From Erythrobacter sp. (GTDB taxonomy: Bacteria; Pseudomonadota; Alphaproteobacteria; Sphingomonadales; Sphingomonadaceae): a DNA stretch of 64,000 nucleotides. The notes under the pieces are model-generated. The model ran no database searches. It was not told where the DNA came from and saw only the letters and a list, made by a program, of their open reading frames with translations. Of the stretch, positions 38,114-48,741 are shown one piece after another. The stretch spans positions 21,611 through 85,610 of the forward strand of contig JAHEAV010000009.1 in NCBI GenBank assembly GCA_024642565.1, read 5' to 3'. A program made the translations under genes and the position numbers. How positions within the stretch are numbered: the first letter of the stretch is position 1; every line of letters begins with the position of its first letter.

Positions 38114-40375
38114 CTATCCGACCACGCCCGCCGCAGCCAGCACTGCCAGCGTCAGCAAATCGGGCGCAATCGCGGTCATCGGCACGATCTGGACCGGTTT
38201 TTCCATGCCGATCAGCATCGGGCCGATCGTATCGTCACCGCCCAATTCGCGCAAAATCTTGGCCGAGAGATTGGCCGATTGCAGACCCGGCATGATCAGG
38301 ACATTGGCCGGGCCAGACAAACGGCTGAAGGGGTATAGCGCCATCACTTTCGGATTGAGCGCGGCGTCGGGTGCCATTTCCCCTTCATATTCGAAACCGG
38401 GATCTTCGGCATCGAGGATCGCCACCGCTCCGCGGATATTGTCGAGCCATTTGCCGCTGGGGTTACCGAAGGTCGAATAGGACAGGAAGGCAACACGCGG
38501 TTCATGGCCCATGCGGCGGGCCACAGCGGCTGTTTCGCGTGCAATATGGGCCAGTTCTTCCGCGCTGGGCCGTTCGTTGATTGTCGTGTCCGCAAGGAAG
38601 GTGGTGTGGTTCTTGCCGATCATCATGTGAATTCCGAAAGGCAGCGCCCCCTTCTTGGAATCGAGCACCAGATTCACCTCGCGCGCTGTTTGCGCGAAAG
38701 TGCGCGTCACGCCGGAAATCATGGCGTCGCCGTGGCCCAGCGCAACCAACAAGGCGGAAAAGACATTGCGTTCCTGGTTGACCATCCGGCGCACGTCACG
38801 CTCTGTATAGCCGCGCCGCTGCAGCCGCTTGTACAGATAGTCGACCATGGCCGGGACATAATCACTATCGGCCGAATTCTGGATTTCGAAATCGCCGGCA
38901 TTATCCGCCCCGAGCATATGCAATTTGTCCGCAACCGCCTTGGTCCGGCCAACCAGAACCGGGGTGCCATACCCGAAATCCCGGAACTGGATTGCCGCGC
39001 GCAGCACCACATCCTCCTCCGCTTCGGCGAAAACCACACGCTTGGGGTTGGCCTTGGCGATTTCGTATGCGTTGGTCAGTACGGCAGTGGTCGGGTTAAG
39101 GCGCGATTTCAGCGCCAGGCGATAGGCGTCGAAATCCTCAATCGGTGCCTTGGCAACGCCTGAATCCATCGCCGCCTTGGCCACGGCGGAGGACACCACT
39201 TCCATCAGGCGCGGATCGAATGGCGCTGGGATGATGTAATCGGTGCCAAACTTGTGGTTCTTGCCATAAGCTGCCGCCACTTCATCGGGTACGCGTTGAC
39301 GGGCCAATTCGGCAATCGCATGGGCTGCGGCGATCTTCATTTCCTCGTTAATAGCCGTCGCCTGAACATCCAGCGCACCGCGGAAAATGAAGGGGAAGCC
39401 AAGCACATTGTTGACCTGATTGGGATAATCGCTGCGGCCGGTGGCGATGATTGCATCGGGCCTCACCGCTTTCGCATCATCCGGCGTGATTTCGGGATCA
39501 GGATTGGCCATGGCGAAAATGATCGGATTCTTCGCCATTTTTACGACCCATTCGGGCTTCAGCGCGCCCGCTGCCGACAGGCCGAGAAAAATATCCGCTC
39601 CGTTCAAAGCTTCTTCCAGACTGCGTGCCTCGGTCGGCACGGCATGGGCGCTCTTCCATTGGTCGACATTGTCGCGCCCGGGATAAATCGGTCCGGTCCG
39701 GTCGCAGACGATCACGTTTTCATGGCGCACGCCGATCGATTTGATCAACGCGGTGCAGGCAAGCGCAGAGGCGCCCGCGCCGTTGACCACCATTTTCACA
39801 TCCTTGAAGTCCCGCCCGGTCAGATGGCAGGCATTGATCAGACCGGCAGCAGCGATGATCGCGGTGCCGTGCTGGTCATCATGCATGACAGGAATATTCA
39901 TCCGGTCGCGCAGGGCCTGCTCGATGATAAAGCATTCGGGCGCAGCAATGTCTTCGAGATTTATGCCGCCAAAGGTCGGCTCCATCAAGGCAACGGCATT
40001 GATGAAAGCTTCGGGATCCTCCGTGTCGAGTTCGATGTCGATGGAATCGACATCGGCAAAACGCTTGAACAACACCGCCTTGCCTTCCATCACCGGTTTT
40101 GAAGCCAGCGCGCCGAGATTGCCCATCCCGAGGATCGCTGTGCCGTTGGTAATCACGGCGACAAGATTGGCCCGGGCGGTGTATTTCGCAGCATTGGCCG
40201 GATCGTCGGCAATCGCCTGAACCGGTGCGGCGACACCTGGCGAATAGGCAAGCGACAGGTCGCGCTGGGTCGCCATGGGTTTGGAGGCAACAATCTCAAT
40301 CTTACCGGGCCGGATAGTCTCGTGATAGAACAAGGCTTCGCGTGTCGTGAAGCTGGTCTGTTTTTCGTCGGCCAA
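38114..40375 (-). CDS. maeB: NADP-dependent malic enzyme fused to phosphotransacetylase-like domain
   Basis: Probable TTG start; FTTREALFYHETIRPGKIEIVASKPMATQRDLSLAYSPGVAAPV...; C-terminal half with PTA-type YGTPVLVGRTKAV...MPGLQSANLSAKIL. Confidence 0.94.
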   Translation of the reverse strand: MADEKQTSFTTREALFYHETIRPGKIEIVASKPMATQRDLSLAYSPGVAAPVQAIADDPANAAKYTARANLVAVITNGTAILGMGNLGALASKPVMEGKAVLFKRFADVDSIDIELDTEDPEAFINAVALMEPTFGGINLEDIAAPECFIIEQALRDRMNIPVMHDDQHGTAIIAAAGLINACHLTGRDFKDVKMVVNGAGASALACTALIKSIGVRHENVIVCDRTGPIYPGRDNVDQWKSAHAVPTEARSLEEALNGADIFLGLSAAGALKPEWVVKMAKNPIIFAMANPDPEITPDDAKAVRPDAIIATGRSDYPNQVNNVLGFPFIFRGALDVQATAINEEMKIAAAHAIAELARQRVPDEVAAAYGKNHKFGTDYIIPAPFDPRLMEVVSSAVAKAAMDSGVAKAPIEDFDAYRLALKSRLNPTTAVLTNAYEIAKANPKRVVFAEAEEDVVLRAAIQFRDFGYGTPVLVGRTKAVADKLHMLGADNAGDFEIQNSADSDYVPAMVDYLYKRLQRRGYTERDVRRMVNQERNVFSALLVALGHGDAMISGVTRTFAQTAREVNLVLDSKKGALPFGIHMMIGKNHTTFLADTTINERPSAEELAHIARETAAVARRMGHEPRVAFLSYSTFGNPSGKWLDNIRGAVAILDAEDPGFEYEGEMAPDAALNPKVMALYPFSRLSGPANVLIMPGLQSANLSAKILRELGGDDTIGPMLIGMEKPVQIVPMTAIAPDLLTLAVLAAAGVVG

Positions 40376-40488
40376 GTCTGATCCTCCCGTGTTATGCCAA
40401 GCAGTAACGGACGCGGCGCAAAAGCGATAGGGGAAAGCTGGCACGATACCCTTCCCGAATCGCTGGCGGCGCGGCAAGCGCTTCAGCA

Positions 40489-43107
40489 ATGGCGGTTGGC
40501 AAATCAAGCGGGGCGACCCCAATGATGCAGCAGTATCTCGCACTTAAGCGAGAGGCAGAGGGCTGCCTGCTGTTTTACCGGATGGGCGATTTCTTCGAAC
40601 TTTTCTTCGACGATGCGAGGGAAGCGTCCGCCATTCTCGATATCGCTTTGACCAGCCGGGGGGAACACGATGGGGCCCCGGTGGCGATGTGCGGTGTGCC
40701 GGCCCATGCCGCAGAAGGTTACCTAGCGCGGTTGATCAAGGCCGGCTGCCGCGTGGCAATCGCCGAACAGGTGGAAACGCCCGAGGAAGCGAAGCGGCGA
40801 GGCGGCTCAAAGGCACTGGTCGCGCGCAGTATCGTGCGCTTTGTGACGAGCGGTACGCTGACGGAAGAAGCGCTGCTCGAACCGCGCCGGGCAAACATCC
40901 TCGCGGCAATATGCGAAGTGCGCGGGCGTATCGGGATCGCCGCTTGCGACATCTCGACCGGCAGAATGGAACTGGAAGAATGCGCGCCCGAAGCCATGAG
41001 CGCGGCGCTTGCCCGATTGGACCCGAGCGAGTTGGTCGTGCCTGAAGGTTGGGACGGAGCGCCGGATAATGCGATCCAACGGCCGCGTCAGGACTTTGCC
41101 AGCGATGCGGGCGAGCAGCGGCTGAAAGCGGTGCATGGCGTGGCTACGCTTGACGGTTTCGGTACCTTCACGCGGGCTATGTTGTCGGCCGCGGGCGGCC
41201 TGGTTGGGTATCTCGACCATGTCGGGCGCGGTAATCTGCCGCTTCTTTTACCGCCTGTCGCCCATGTGGGCGAGGCCGCGTTGGTGATGGATGAGGCGAC
41301 CCGGGCCAGCCTCGAAATTCTGCAATCGCAACAGGGCGGCCGTACCGGCAGTCTGCTTGCGGCAATAGACCGCTGTGTGACCGGTGCAGGTGCGCGGCAG
41401 CTTGCCGAAGACCTTGCTGCACCCTTGCTCGGCTGCGAAGCAATAAACGCGCGGCTGTTGATGGTGCACTGGCTGCACGATGATCCTTTGCTCCGCGCGG
41501 ATCTGCGAGAAGTGATGCGGGCACTGCCGGATATTGGCCGCGCCTTGGGGCGCGTTGTCGCTGGCCGCGGCAGTCCTCGCGATCTTGGCCAGATTCGCGA
41601 CGGTCTGGCGGAAGCCCGGCGGATTGGTGACTTTCTCTCGGGCAAACCGGATCGCCCCAGCTTGCTGGACCGGTTGCTGCCAGCCTTGGGCGGACATGGC
41701 GCGCTGGTCGATCTGCTGCAACGCGCTTTGGTTGCATCGCCTCCGACTGAACGCAGCCAAGGTGGGTTTATCGCGGAAAGTTTTGATGCCGCACTCGACG
41801 AATTACGAGCCATTTCGGGCAACGCCCGACGCGCGATTGCTGCGCTGGAAAACCGGTACCGCACCGATACCGGAATCGCTGCCCTGAAGATCCGGCACAA
41901 TGGCGTTCTCGGTTACTTCATTGAAGTGCCCGCAAGGCATGGCGATGCGCTGATGTCATCGGATAGCGGTTTCACCCATCGCCAGACGATGGCCGGGGCT
42001 GTACGCTTCAATTCCTTGCAACTTCACGAAGAGGCCGGACGGATAACGGAAGCCGGTGGTCATGCGCTTGCCGCAGAAGACGCCCATTTCGAAGAATTGA
42101 CCGCACATGTGGTTGAGGCGCGAAGTGCCATTGCACAAACTGCCGCAGCCCTTGCCCGCATCGATGTCGCGGCAAGCCAAGCGGAACGCGCCGCCGAAGG
42201 CGGCTGGTGCCGACCCGAAATTGTCGAAGAACCCGTTCTGGCAATCACAAGCGGGCGCCATCCCGTAGTCGAGACAGCCCTGGCGGCATCCGGCGCGCGC
42301 TTCGTAGACAATGATTGCCAATTGTCTCCCGACGACCGACTGTGGCTGATTGGCGGCCCCAATATGGGCGGCAAGTCCACCTTCCTCCGGCAAAATGCGC
42401 TGATCGTAATACTGGCGCAATCCGGGGGTTATGTTCCTGCAGCAAGCGCCACCATCGGATTGGTCGACAAGCTTTTCAGCCGCGTCGGGGCATCGGACAA
42501 TCTGGCGCGCGGCCGCTCCACCTTCATGGTCGAAATGGTCGAAACCGCTGCCATCCTGGCGCAAGCGGGGGAGCGAAGCTTTGTGATTCTGGACGAAGTG
42601 GGACGCGGCACTTCGACTTACGACGGCTTGGCGCTGGCTTGGGCCGTCGTCGAAGCTGTGCATGGCACAAACCGGTCGCGCTGCCTGTTCGCCACGCATT
42701 ATCACGAGCTGTCCCGATTGGCTGACAGCTGCGAAGCGTTATCGCTTCACCATGTTTGCGCCCGCGAGTGGAAGGGAGAGCTGGTGTTGCTGCACGAATT
42801 GGCCGAGGGGCCAGCCGATCGCAGCTATGGATTGGCTGTCGCCAAGCTGGCCGGTTTGCCAAAGGATGTTGTCGCCCGGGCCAAATCCGTGCTCGACAGA
42901 CTGGAGAAGGGCCGCGCGGAAACAGGCGGGCTCGCTGCGGGCCTTGGCGACTTGCCGCTGTTTGCCGCAGCAAGTTACAGCCAGGCCGAATTGCGCGATA
43001 CCTTGCGCGAGCGGCTCGAGGCACTCGATGTGGATGCGCTTAGTCCGCTCGATGCTCTTCAGCTTATTTATGAGCTTAAACGCGATGCGGCAGCAACCGA
43101 ACCTTAA
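40489..43107 (+). CDS. mutS: DNA mismatch repair protein MutS
   Basis: TPMMQQYLALKREAEGCLLFYRMGDFFELFFDDA...LIGGPNMGGKSTFLRQNALIVILAQSGGYVPA. Confidence 0.97.
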   Translation: MAVGKSSGATPMMQQYLALKREAEGCLLFYRMGDFFELFFDDAREASAILDIALTSRGEHDGAPVAMCGVPAHAAEGYLARLIKAGCRVAIAEQVETPEEAKRRGGSKALVARSIVRFVTSGTLTEEALLEPRRANILAAICEVRGRIGIAACDISTGRMELEECAPEAMSAALARLDPSELVVPEGWDGAPDNAIQRPRQDFASDAGEQRLKAVHGVATLDGFGTFTRAMLSAAGGLVGYLDHVGRGNLPLLLPPVAHVGEAALVMDEATRASLEILQSQQGGRTGSLLAAIDRCVTGAGARQLAEDLAAPLLGCEAINARLLMVHWLHDDPLLRADLREVMRALPDIGRALGRVVAGRGSPRDLGQIRDGLAEARRIGDFLSGKPDRPSLLDRLLPALGGHGALVDLLQRALVASPPTERSQGGFIAESFDAALDELRAISGNARRAIAALENRYRTDTGIAALKIRHNGVLGYFIEVPARHGDALMSSDSGFTHRQTMAGAVRFNSLQLHEEAGRITEAGGHALAAEDAHFEELTAHVVEARSAIAQTAAALARIDVAASQAERAAEGGWCRPEIVEEPVLAITSGRHPVVETALAASGARFVDNDCQLSPDDRLWLIGGPNMGGKSTFLRQNALIVILAQSGGYVPAASATIGLVDKLFSRVGASDNLARGRSTFMVEMVETAAILAQAGERSFVILDEVGRGTSTYDGLALAWAVVEAVHGTNRSRCLFATHYHELSRLADSCEALSLHHVCAREWKGELVLLHELAEGPADRSYGLAVAKLAGLPKDVVARAKSVLDRLEKGRAETGGLAAGLGDLPLFAAASYSQAELRDTLRERLEALDVDALSPLDALQLIYELKRDAAATEP

Positions 43108-43132
43108 CCGTGGCCGCTTAGAATTGCGGCAA

Positions 43133-43507
43133 ATGCGCAATTATATGTTCAAGAGCCGGTGGGGGGCGTTACTGTTCGTCTGCCTGATCGCCTTCGGGGC
43201 CGCCAATCTAATCGGCAGTTCTGAAGAGGATGGAGTATTGCTTCAGGCGACGGCGAAAATCGCCAAGGATCAGGACGAATTTGGCCAATTAAGCGACATG
43301 CCGGACAGCACCGGCCCCGCGCCAGATTCGGCATGGGGAACAGAGCCCGATGACACGTCGGTTGACGGTTTTGCTGACGATGCCGATTTAATCAACGATG
43401 CCAGAGGATTTGACCCCACACCCGATTTGGACCCTCAGCAGGAACTCGAAAAAATCAATCGGGATGACGGCGCTGTTATCGTGATCGATCGCGGCGAGGC
43501 TGATTGA
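43133..43507 (+). CDS. Hypothetical single-TM acidic protein
   Basis: MRNYMFKSRWGALLFVCLIAFGAANLIGSSEEDG...; downstream of mutS, start inferred. Confidence 0.6.
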   Translation: MRNYMFKSRWGALLFVCLIAFGAANLIGSSEEDGVLLQATAKIAKDQDEFGQLSDMPDSTGPAPDSAWGTEPDDTSVDGFADDADLINDARGFDPTPDLDPQQELEKINRDDGAVIVIDRGEAD

Positions 43508-43516
43508 TACTGCCCC

Positions 43517-44386
43517 TTACCGCGTCGGAACCGGAGTTTCGCCTGAATAATCATAAAACCCTCTTCCGGTCTTTCGCCCCAGCCAACCGGCTTCGACATA
43601 TTTCACCAGCAAGGGAGCAGGACGGTATTTTGCATCGCCCGTTGTCTGTTGCAGAATTCGGACGATATCCAGCACGGTGTCGAGCCCGACGAAATCGGCC
43701 AGTTCAAGCGGCCCCATCGGGTGGTTGAGGCCGATCCGGCACCCTTTGTCGATATCCGCGATACTGGCGGTACCCTGCCCTAGCACGAACGCCGCCTCAT
43801 TGAGCATCGGGATCAGTATCCGGTTGACCACGAAACCCGGCTCGTCTTGCACTTCGACCACCTGTTTGCCCAGGCTTTCAGCAAAGGCACGGGTGCGTGC
43901 CGTGGTTTCCGGGCTGGTGGCAAGGCCCGGAATGATCTCGATCAGACCCATAACAGGCACCGGGTTGAAGAAATGGAGCCCGATAAAACGCGCGGGGTCT
44001 GGCGAGAAATTTGCCATCCGCGTAATCGGTATAGAGCTGGTGTTACTGGCCATAATGGCACCGGGTGCCAGGACCTTGCTAGCTTCGCCGAAGATCGCCT
44101 GCTTGATCAATTCCTTTTCGGTCGCTGCCTCGATTATCAATTCGGCGTCGGCCATCGCGGCATAGTCGGAAATCGGTGTGATCCGCGCAATCGCCGCTTC
44201 CGCTTCCGCGATTTCCAGTTTTCCGCGCCCGACCAATTTCCCGAGAGCATTTTCAATGCCAGCCTTGGCCTTTGTTGCCACCGCAAGGTCGATGTCAGAC
44301 AACAAAACCTGCATTCCGTGTTGTGCGATTGTCTGGGCAATGCCCGAACCCATCTGTCCGGCCCCGATAACGGCAATCTTCTGCAT
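43517..44386 (-). CDS. 3-hydroxybutyryl-CoA dehydrogenase
   Basis: [34 protein letters not shown]...[21 protein letters not shown]...[16 protein letters not shown]. Confidence 0.95.
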   Translation of the reverse strand: MQKIAVIGAGQMGSGIAQTIAQHGMQVLLSDIDLAVATKAKAGIENALGKLVGRGKLEIAEAEAAIARITPISDYAAMADAELIIEAATEKELIKQAIFGEASKVLAPGAIMASNTSSIPITRMANFSPDPARFIGLHFFNPVPVMGLIEIIPGLATSPETTARTRAFAESLGKQVVEVQDEPGFVVNRILIPMLNEAAFVLGQGTASIADIDKGCRIGLNHPMGPLELADFVGLDTVLDIVRILQQTTGDAKYRPAPLLVKYVEAGWLGRKTGRGFYDYSGETPVPTR

Positions 44387-44459
44387 TACACCAATCCTTC
44401 GCAGTTGCAGCAAGCGCGCCTGTTAGCGGCTCGTCACAACCATGCCTAGTGGTGCATTT

Positions 44460-45044
44460 TTATCGATTTGCGCCGGGGATCCATTTTACATCGCCCGCGC
44501 CAGCATGGTTCGCCACACGGGCAAGTACAAAGAGATAGTCGGATAGGCGGTTGATATAGGCGATAGCGGCCGGATTGACGGGTTCCGCACCAGCCAGCGC
44601 TGTGACCTTTCGCTCAGCCCGGCGCACAGAGGCACGCGCGACATGGGTCCGTGCCGCCGCTTCGCTGCCGCCTGGCAACACGAAACTGGTCAAGGGCGAA
44701 AGTCCTTCGTTCAGGCCGTCAATTGCGGTTTCCAGCCATTTTACCTGTGCTGGGACCACGCGAAGGACCATTTCCGACGGGGAGAAATCCTGTCCGCCAA
44801 CATCTCCAAGCGGGGTTGCCAGATCAGCACCCAGATCAAACATGTCATTCTGGATGCGGAAAAGCGCGCTGGCATGGTTGCTGCCCGCCAGAGCCACTGC
44901 GGCCAATCCAATCGCGCTGTTGGCCTCGTCCACCGCACCGATCGCTTCGATCCGCAACGCATGTTTTGAACAGCGCGAACCGTCGACCAGACCGGTCGAG
45001 CCATCATCGCCGGTTCGGGTATAGATCTTGTTGAGCTTGACCAC
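44460..45044 (-). CDS. Cob(I)yrinic acid a,c-diamide adenosyltransferase (PduO type)
   Basis: MVKLNKIYTRTGDDGSTGLVDGSRCSKHALRIEAIGAVDEANSAIGLA...FVLPGGSEAAARTHVARASVRRAER. Confidence 0.94.
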   Translation of the reverse strand: MVKLNKIYTRTGDDGSTGLVDGSRCSKHALRIEAIGAVDEANSAIGLAAVALAGSNHASALFRIQNDMFDLGADLATPLGDVGGQDFSPSEMVLRVVPAQVKWLETAIDGLNEGLSPLTSFVLPGGSEAAARTHVARASVRRAERKVTALAGAEPVNPAAIAYINRLSDYLFVLARVANHAGAGDVKWIPGANR

Positions 45045-45056
45045 GTTGAGACCGCG

Positions 45057-45302
45057 TCAACCGCGTCCGCTTACCGCCAGGATCACGGCCACCACGGCAA
45101 TTGCCATGGCCTGATATTTGATGCGATTGAACATCATCTTGTTCTGCAGCAACTGCATTTCGCTCGCCTGATCGCTCCCGCCGGCTTCGAGATCCATCTT
45201 GGTGCTCTTCAGGAATGCCGCGATTCCGCGCACCAACGAAAAAACGACTAGTGCACAGAGCACAACGAGGATGAGAATAAGTAGAGTTGTCATTTCCTTC
45301 AT
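45057..45302 (-). CDS. HIG1 / twin transmembrane domain protein
   Basis: Two TM segments separated by ..SEMQLLQNKMMFNRIKYQAMAIAVVAVIL, HIG1-like Q..RxxxQ region. Confidence 0.7.
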   Translation of the reverse strand: MKEMTTLLILILVVLCALVVFSLVRGIAAFLKSTKMDLEAGGSDQASEMQLLQNKMMFNRIKYQAMAIAVVAVILAVSGRG

Positions 45303-46133
45303 TTAGGATTGCTGCAGCGAAATACCAGAAGGAAAGAGATTCCTGCGCAGGTTTGCCGCCAGCGATGACCCATCTTCCCCCGCCTTTCGCCGATCGGCCA
45401 GCGCGGGGGAACCGCGCCGCTTGGCAAGTTTTGTTCCGGAACCATCAACCAGAAGTGGATGATGATGCCAGCGCGGCACTGGAATATTCAACAACTCCTG
45501 CAACAGGCGATGGATATGGGTAGCGGCAAACAGGTCACGGCCGCGGGTTACCAGCGTGACGCCATCAGCCGCATCGTCCAGCGTGACCGCAAGATGATAG
45601 CTGGCGGGTGCTTCCTTGCGTAGCAGCACCACATCGCCCAACTGATCGGCACGCGCGATCTGTTCGCCCGCAAGGGCATCGATCCACGTCAGTTCGCCCG
45701 TGCGTTTCAAAGCCGCAGAAACATCCAGCCGCCAGGCCGCACCCTGCGTGTTGTCCGGCGGACAACGCTTGCAAGTTCCAGGGTAGATCGGACCCTCTGG
45801 CCCCATAGTGGTGATGGCAGCAGCAATTTCGGTTCGGGTGCAGACGCATGGATAAAGAAGGCCCTGCGCCTTTAACCGGCTGGCAGCCTTTGCATAGCTG
45901 GTGATCCTTGTGGATTGTGCCGGCACTTCCTCCCATTCCAACCCTAGCCAGGCGAGGTCTGCGCGAAACGCATCTGAAAGTTCGGGTTTGCTGCGCGTGC
46001 CGTCAATATCTTCCACCCGCAAAAGGAATCGTCCGCCTGCTTCCCGTGCCAGATCATGGGCAACGATTGCCGAATAGGCATGACCCAGATGCAACGGGCC
46101 ATTCGGGCTAGGGGCAAAGCGAGTGACCATCAT
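45303..46133 (-). CDS. gluQRS: tRNA glutamyl-Q(34) synthetase
   Basis: MVTRFAPSPNGPLHLGHAYSAIVAHDLAREAGGRFLLRVEDIDGTRSKPEL; truncated GluRS-like with Cys-containing zinc site (YPCVCTR..YPGTCK). Confidence 0.92.
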   Translation of the reverse strand: MMVTRFAPSPNGPLHLGHAYSAIVAHDLAREAGGRFLLRVEDIDGTRSKPELSDAFRADLAWLGLEWEEVPAQSTRITSYAKAASRLKAQGLLYPCVCTRTEIAAAITTMGPEGPIYPGTCKRCPPDNTQGAAWRLDVSAALKRTGELTWIDALAGEQIARADQLGDVVLLRKEAPASYHLAVTLDDAADGVTLVTRGRDLFAATHIHRLLQELLNIPVPRWHHHPLLVDGSGTKLAKRRGSPALADRRKAGEDGSSLAANLRRNLFPSGISLQQS

Positions 46134-46258
46134 GTTTCGGACAGAATTTGGTAAAACCTTGCGAATCGGCAAAAAGCCTGTGGATTCCGCCTCTGTAACA
46201 GGCTTGACGCTTTTCCGCGCAAATGCTCCGTTACAGGCAATCGGGAGGAGCACCGCAC

Positions 46259-46864
46259 GTGTTCAAAGCCGAATTGATGGAACGGGCGGCCCAGTTTCGA
46301 AGCGCCGCAGAAGATCCGACACGCAACGTTTCGGGATGTCCGGCGCTCGTGCTGAATGCGGACTACACGCCGCTGTCCTATTATCCGCTCAGCATTTGGC
46401 CATGGCAAACTGCGATCAAGGCGATTTTCCTCGACCGGGTCGATGTGGTCGCGAGTTACGACCGCGAAGTGCACTCCCCTTCGCTCGACATGAAAATCCC
46501 TTCGGTAATCGCTCTCAAGCAATATGTCCGTCAAAGCGAATTTCCTGCGTTTACGCGTTTCAACGTGTTCCTGCGCGATCGTTTCACCTGTCAGTACTGC
46601 GGCGATCCGCATCACCTGACTTTTGACCACGTTACCCCGCGGCGGCTTGGCGGCAAGACCAGTTGGGAAAATATCGTTGCTGCCTGCGCACCGTGCAACA
46701 TGAAGAAGGGTGGCCGCACGCCCAAACAAGCGCATATGCCCGGGGTTAATCCAATTCGCCCCACGAACTGGCAATTGCAGCAGGCAGGCAAAGGGTTTCC
46801 GCCAAACTATCTCCACGAAACGTGGCGGGACTGGCTTTATTGGGACATTGAGCTGGAGGCTTGA
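46259..46864 (+). CDS. HNH endonuclease family protein
   Basis: GTG start behind GGGAGGAG; RDRFTCQYCGDPHHLTFDHVTPRRLGGKTSWENIVAACAPCNMKKGGRTP. Confidence 0.9.
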   Translation: MFKAELMERAAQFRSAAEDPTRNVSGCPALVLNADYTPLSYYPLSIWPWQTAIKAIFLDRVDVVASYDREVHSPSLDMKIPSVIALKQYVRQSEFPAFTRFNVFLRDRFTCQYCGDPHHLTFDHVTPRRLGGKTSWENIVAACAPCNMKKGGRTPKQAHMPGVNPIRPTNWQLQQAGKGFPPNYLHETWRDWLYWDIELEA

Positions 46865-46894
46865 ACGGTCTCTCCAGGAATCAACTTCAGATAG

Positions 46895-48115
46895 CTATGT
46901 GACCGCTGCCCGTTCCTGAAATTCGGGTCGGCGCCATTCACCAGTTACGATTACGTCAGCTAATGCACGTGCCGCCCCAAACACATCCTCAAAAGATACA
47001 TAGGCTGGCGCAAAGCCGAATCTCAATATATCCGGGTCGCGGAAGTCGCCTATGATACCGCGAGCGATCAGAGCCTGGCAGATGGCGTAAGCTTGGGTGT
47101 GGCGGAAGGACAGCTGGCTGCCTCTCGCCATCGGATCAGGCGAACTGACGAGCTCCAGATCGGGGAGACGATCCGCCACCGCCTGCCGGAAAAATTCGCT
47201 CAGCGCTCGGGACTTTGACGCCAGCCGGTCAACCCCGATCTCCGCGATCAGATCCACGCCCACTTCCAGAGCCGCAAGACCGAGAATTCCCGGCGTTCCC
47301 GCCAACAGCCGGTCGATCCCCGGTGCCGGGGTATAATCGTCCGTGAAGGCAAAGGGGGCGGCATGACCCATCCAGCCGGTCAGCGGCTGCGAAAGGGCTT
47401 CTTGGTGGCGTCTGGCAACATAGGCGTAGGCTGGCGCACCGGGGCCGCCGTTGAGATATTTGTAGCCGCAGCCTACCGCGAAGTCGGCATTCGCAGCGTT
47501 CAGGTCAACCGGAAGCGCGCCGCCGCTATGCGACAAGTCCCAAAGTACCAAAGCGCCTACATCATGCGCGGCCTTGGTCAGCGCGACCATATCGAACGGC
47601 TCCCCATACTTGTAATGGACATGGGTCAGCAGAAGCAGTGCAACGCTTTCATCGAGCGCCGCCTCAATCCGTTCGCGTGACGCAAGCCGGCGGGTCGCAA
47701 GGCCTTGCGCCTCAAGGCCGGCGATCATGTAAAGGTCGGTGGGAAAGTTGCCCGGTTCGGACAGAATGACCTTCCGCTGAGGCTGCATCGACAACGCCGC
47801 ACCAATCAGTTTGAACAGGTTGACCGAAACACTGTCGCACGCAATCACCTCATCCGCCTGGGCGCCGATCAGTGGCGCAATCTTGGCGCCGACGCGCTGC
47901 GGCAAGTTTATCCAGTCCGCATCGTTCCAACTGCGGATCAACCCTTCACCCCATTCGCCGCGCACAACCTGCTCCAACCGGGCAGGCGTGTCCTTCGGCA
48001 AGGCGCCCAGCGAATTGCCGTCAAGGTAGACCACTCCTTGCGGCAGGCTGAATCTCTCACGAAAGGCTCGCAAGGGATCAGAGGCATCGAGATTGCGCGC
48101 AAGGTCGAGCGTCAT
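46895..48115 (-). CDS. kynU: Kynureninase
   Basis: FSLPQGVVYLDGNSLGALPKDTPARLEQVV..WGEGLIRSWNDADWINLPQRVGAKIAPLIGA...WDLSHSGGALPVDLN. Confidence 0.95.
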   Translation of the reverse strand: MTLDLARNLDASDPLRAFRERFSLPQGVVYLDGNSLGALPKDTPARLEQVVRGEWGEGLIRSWNDADWINLPQRVGAKIAPLIGAQADEVIACDSVSVNLFKLIGAALSMQPQRKVILSEPGNFPTDLYMIAGLEAQGLATRRLASRERIEAALDESVALLLLTHVHYKYGEPFDMVALTKAAHDVGALVLWDLSHSGGALPVDLNAANADFAVGCGYKYLNGGPGAPAYAYVARRHQEALSQPLTGWMGHAAPFAFTDDYTPAPGIDRLLAGTPGILGLAALEVGVDLIAEIGVDRLASKSRALSEFFRQAVADRLPDLELVSSPDPMARGSQLSFRHTQAYAICQALIARGIIGDFRDPDILRFGFAPAYVSFEDVFGAARALADVIVTGEWRRPEFQERAAVT

Positions 48116-48741
48116 CCGGCAAATTCCCGCAAGATCGCCCGAACCGGCGAAGCGTCTGCCCCGGCAATGGCGAGAGGCAGCGCGATCAGTTCATATCGGC
48201 CTGCCGGCACATCATCGAGTACCAGCCCTTCGAGCACACGCATATTGGCAGCCAGCACAGCCAGATGTGCATCCATCGACTTGGAATCCTGGGGATCAAG
48301 CGACGGTGTGTCTATGCCGATCAGCTGGACCCCTCGCGCAGTTAGATCGCGGATCGTATCGGGCGCAACGGCCGTAAAATCGGCTTCCCACACATCATGC
48401 GGAAAAGCCGCATAGGTGCGGAACAGCACTCGTGCGGGCAATGGCCCCCGAGGCAAATCGGCCACTTCAATCCTGCCTGCCGAATGGCGCGCATCGACCA
48501 CCAGGCATTCTCCCAGATATGGCTCAAGGTCGACCGTGGCGATATCCGAACCTTGGGCGCAATAGTGCAACGGCGCATCGGCATGACTCCCACTATGGGT
48601 CGACATCGTCAGCGCGGAGACATTAACCGGAGAACCTTCGGCCATGTTCCAGGTACCCGTATGGGTAAACTCCGTATCGCCCGGCCAAACTGGCAGGCCG
48701 GGCCGCATAACCTGGGAAATGTCCCAGATTCGCCCATTCAT
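48112..48741 (-). CDS. kynB: Arylformamidase (kynurenine formamidase)
   Basis: MNGRIWDISQVMRPGLPVWPGDTEFTHTGTW...STHSGSHADAPLHY. Confidence 0.93.
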   Translation of the reverse strand: MNGRIWDISQVMRPGLPVWPGDTEFTHTGTWNMAEGSPVNVSALTMSTHSGSHADAPLHYCAQGSDIATVDLEPYLGECLVVDARHSAGRIEVADLPRGPLPARVLFRTYAAFPHDVWEADFTAVAPDTIRDLTARGVQLIGIDTPSLDPQDSKSMDAHLAVLAANMRVLEGLVLDDVPAGRYELIALPLAIAGADASPVRAILREFAG

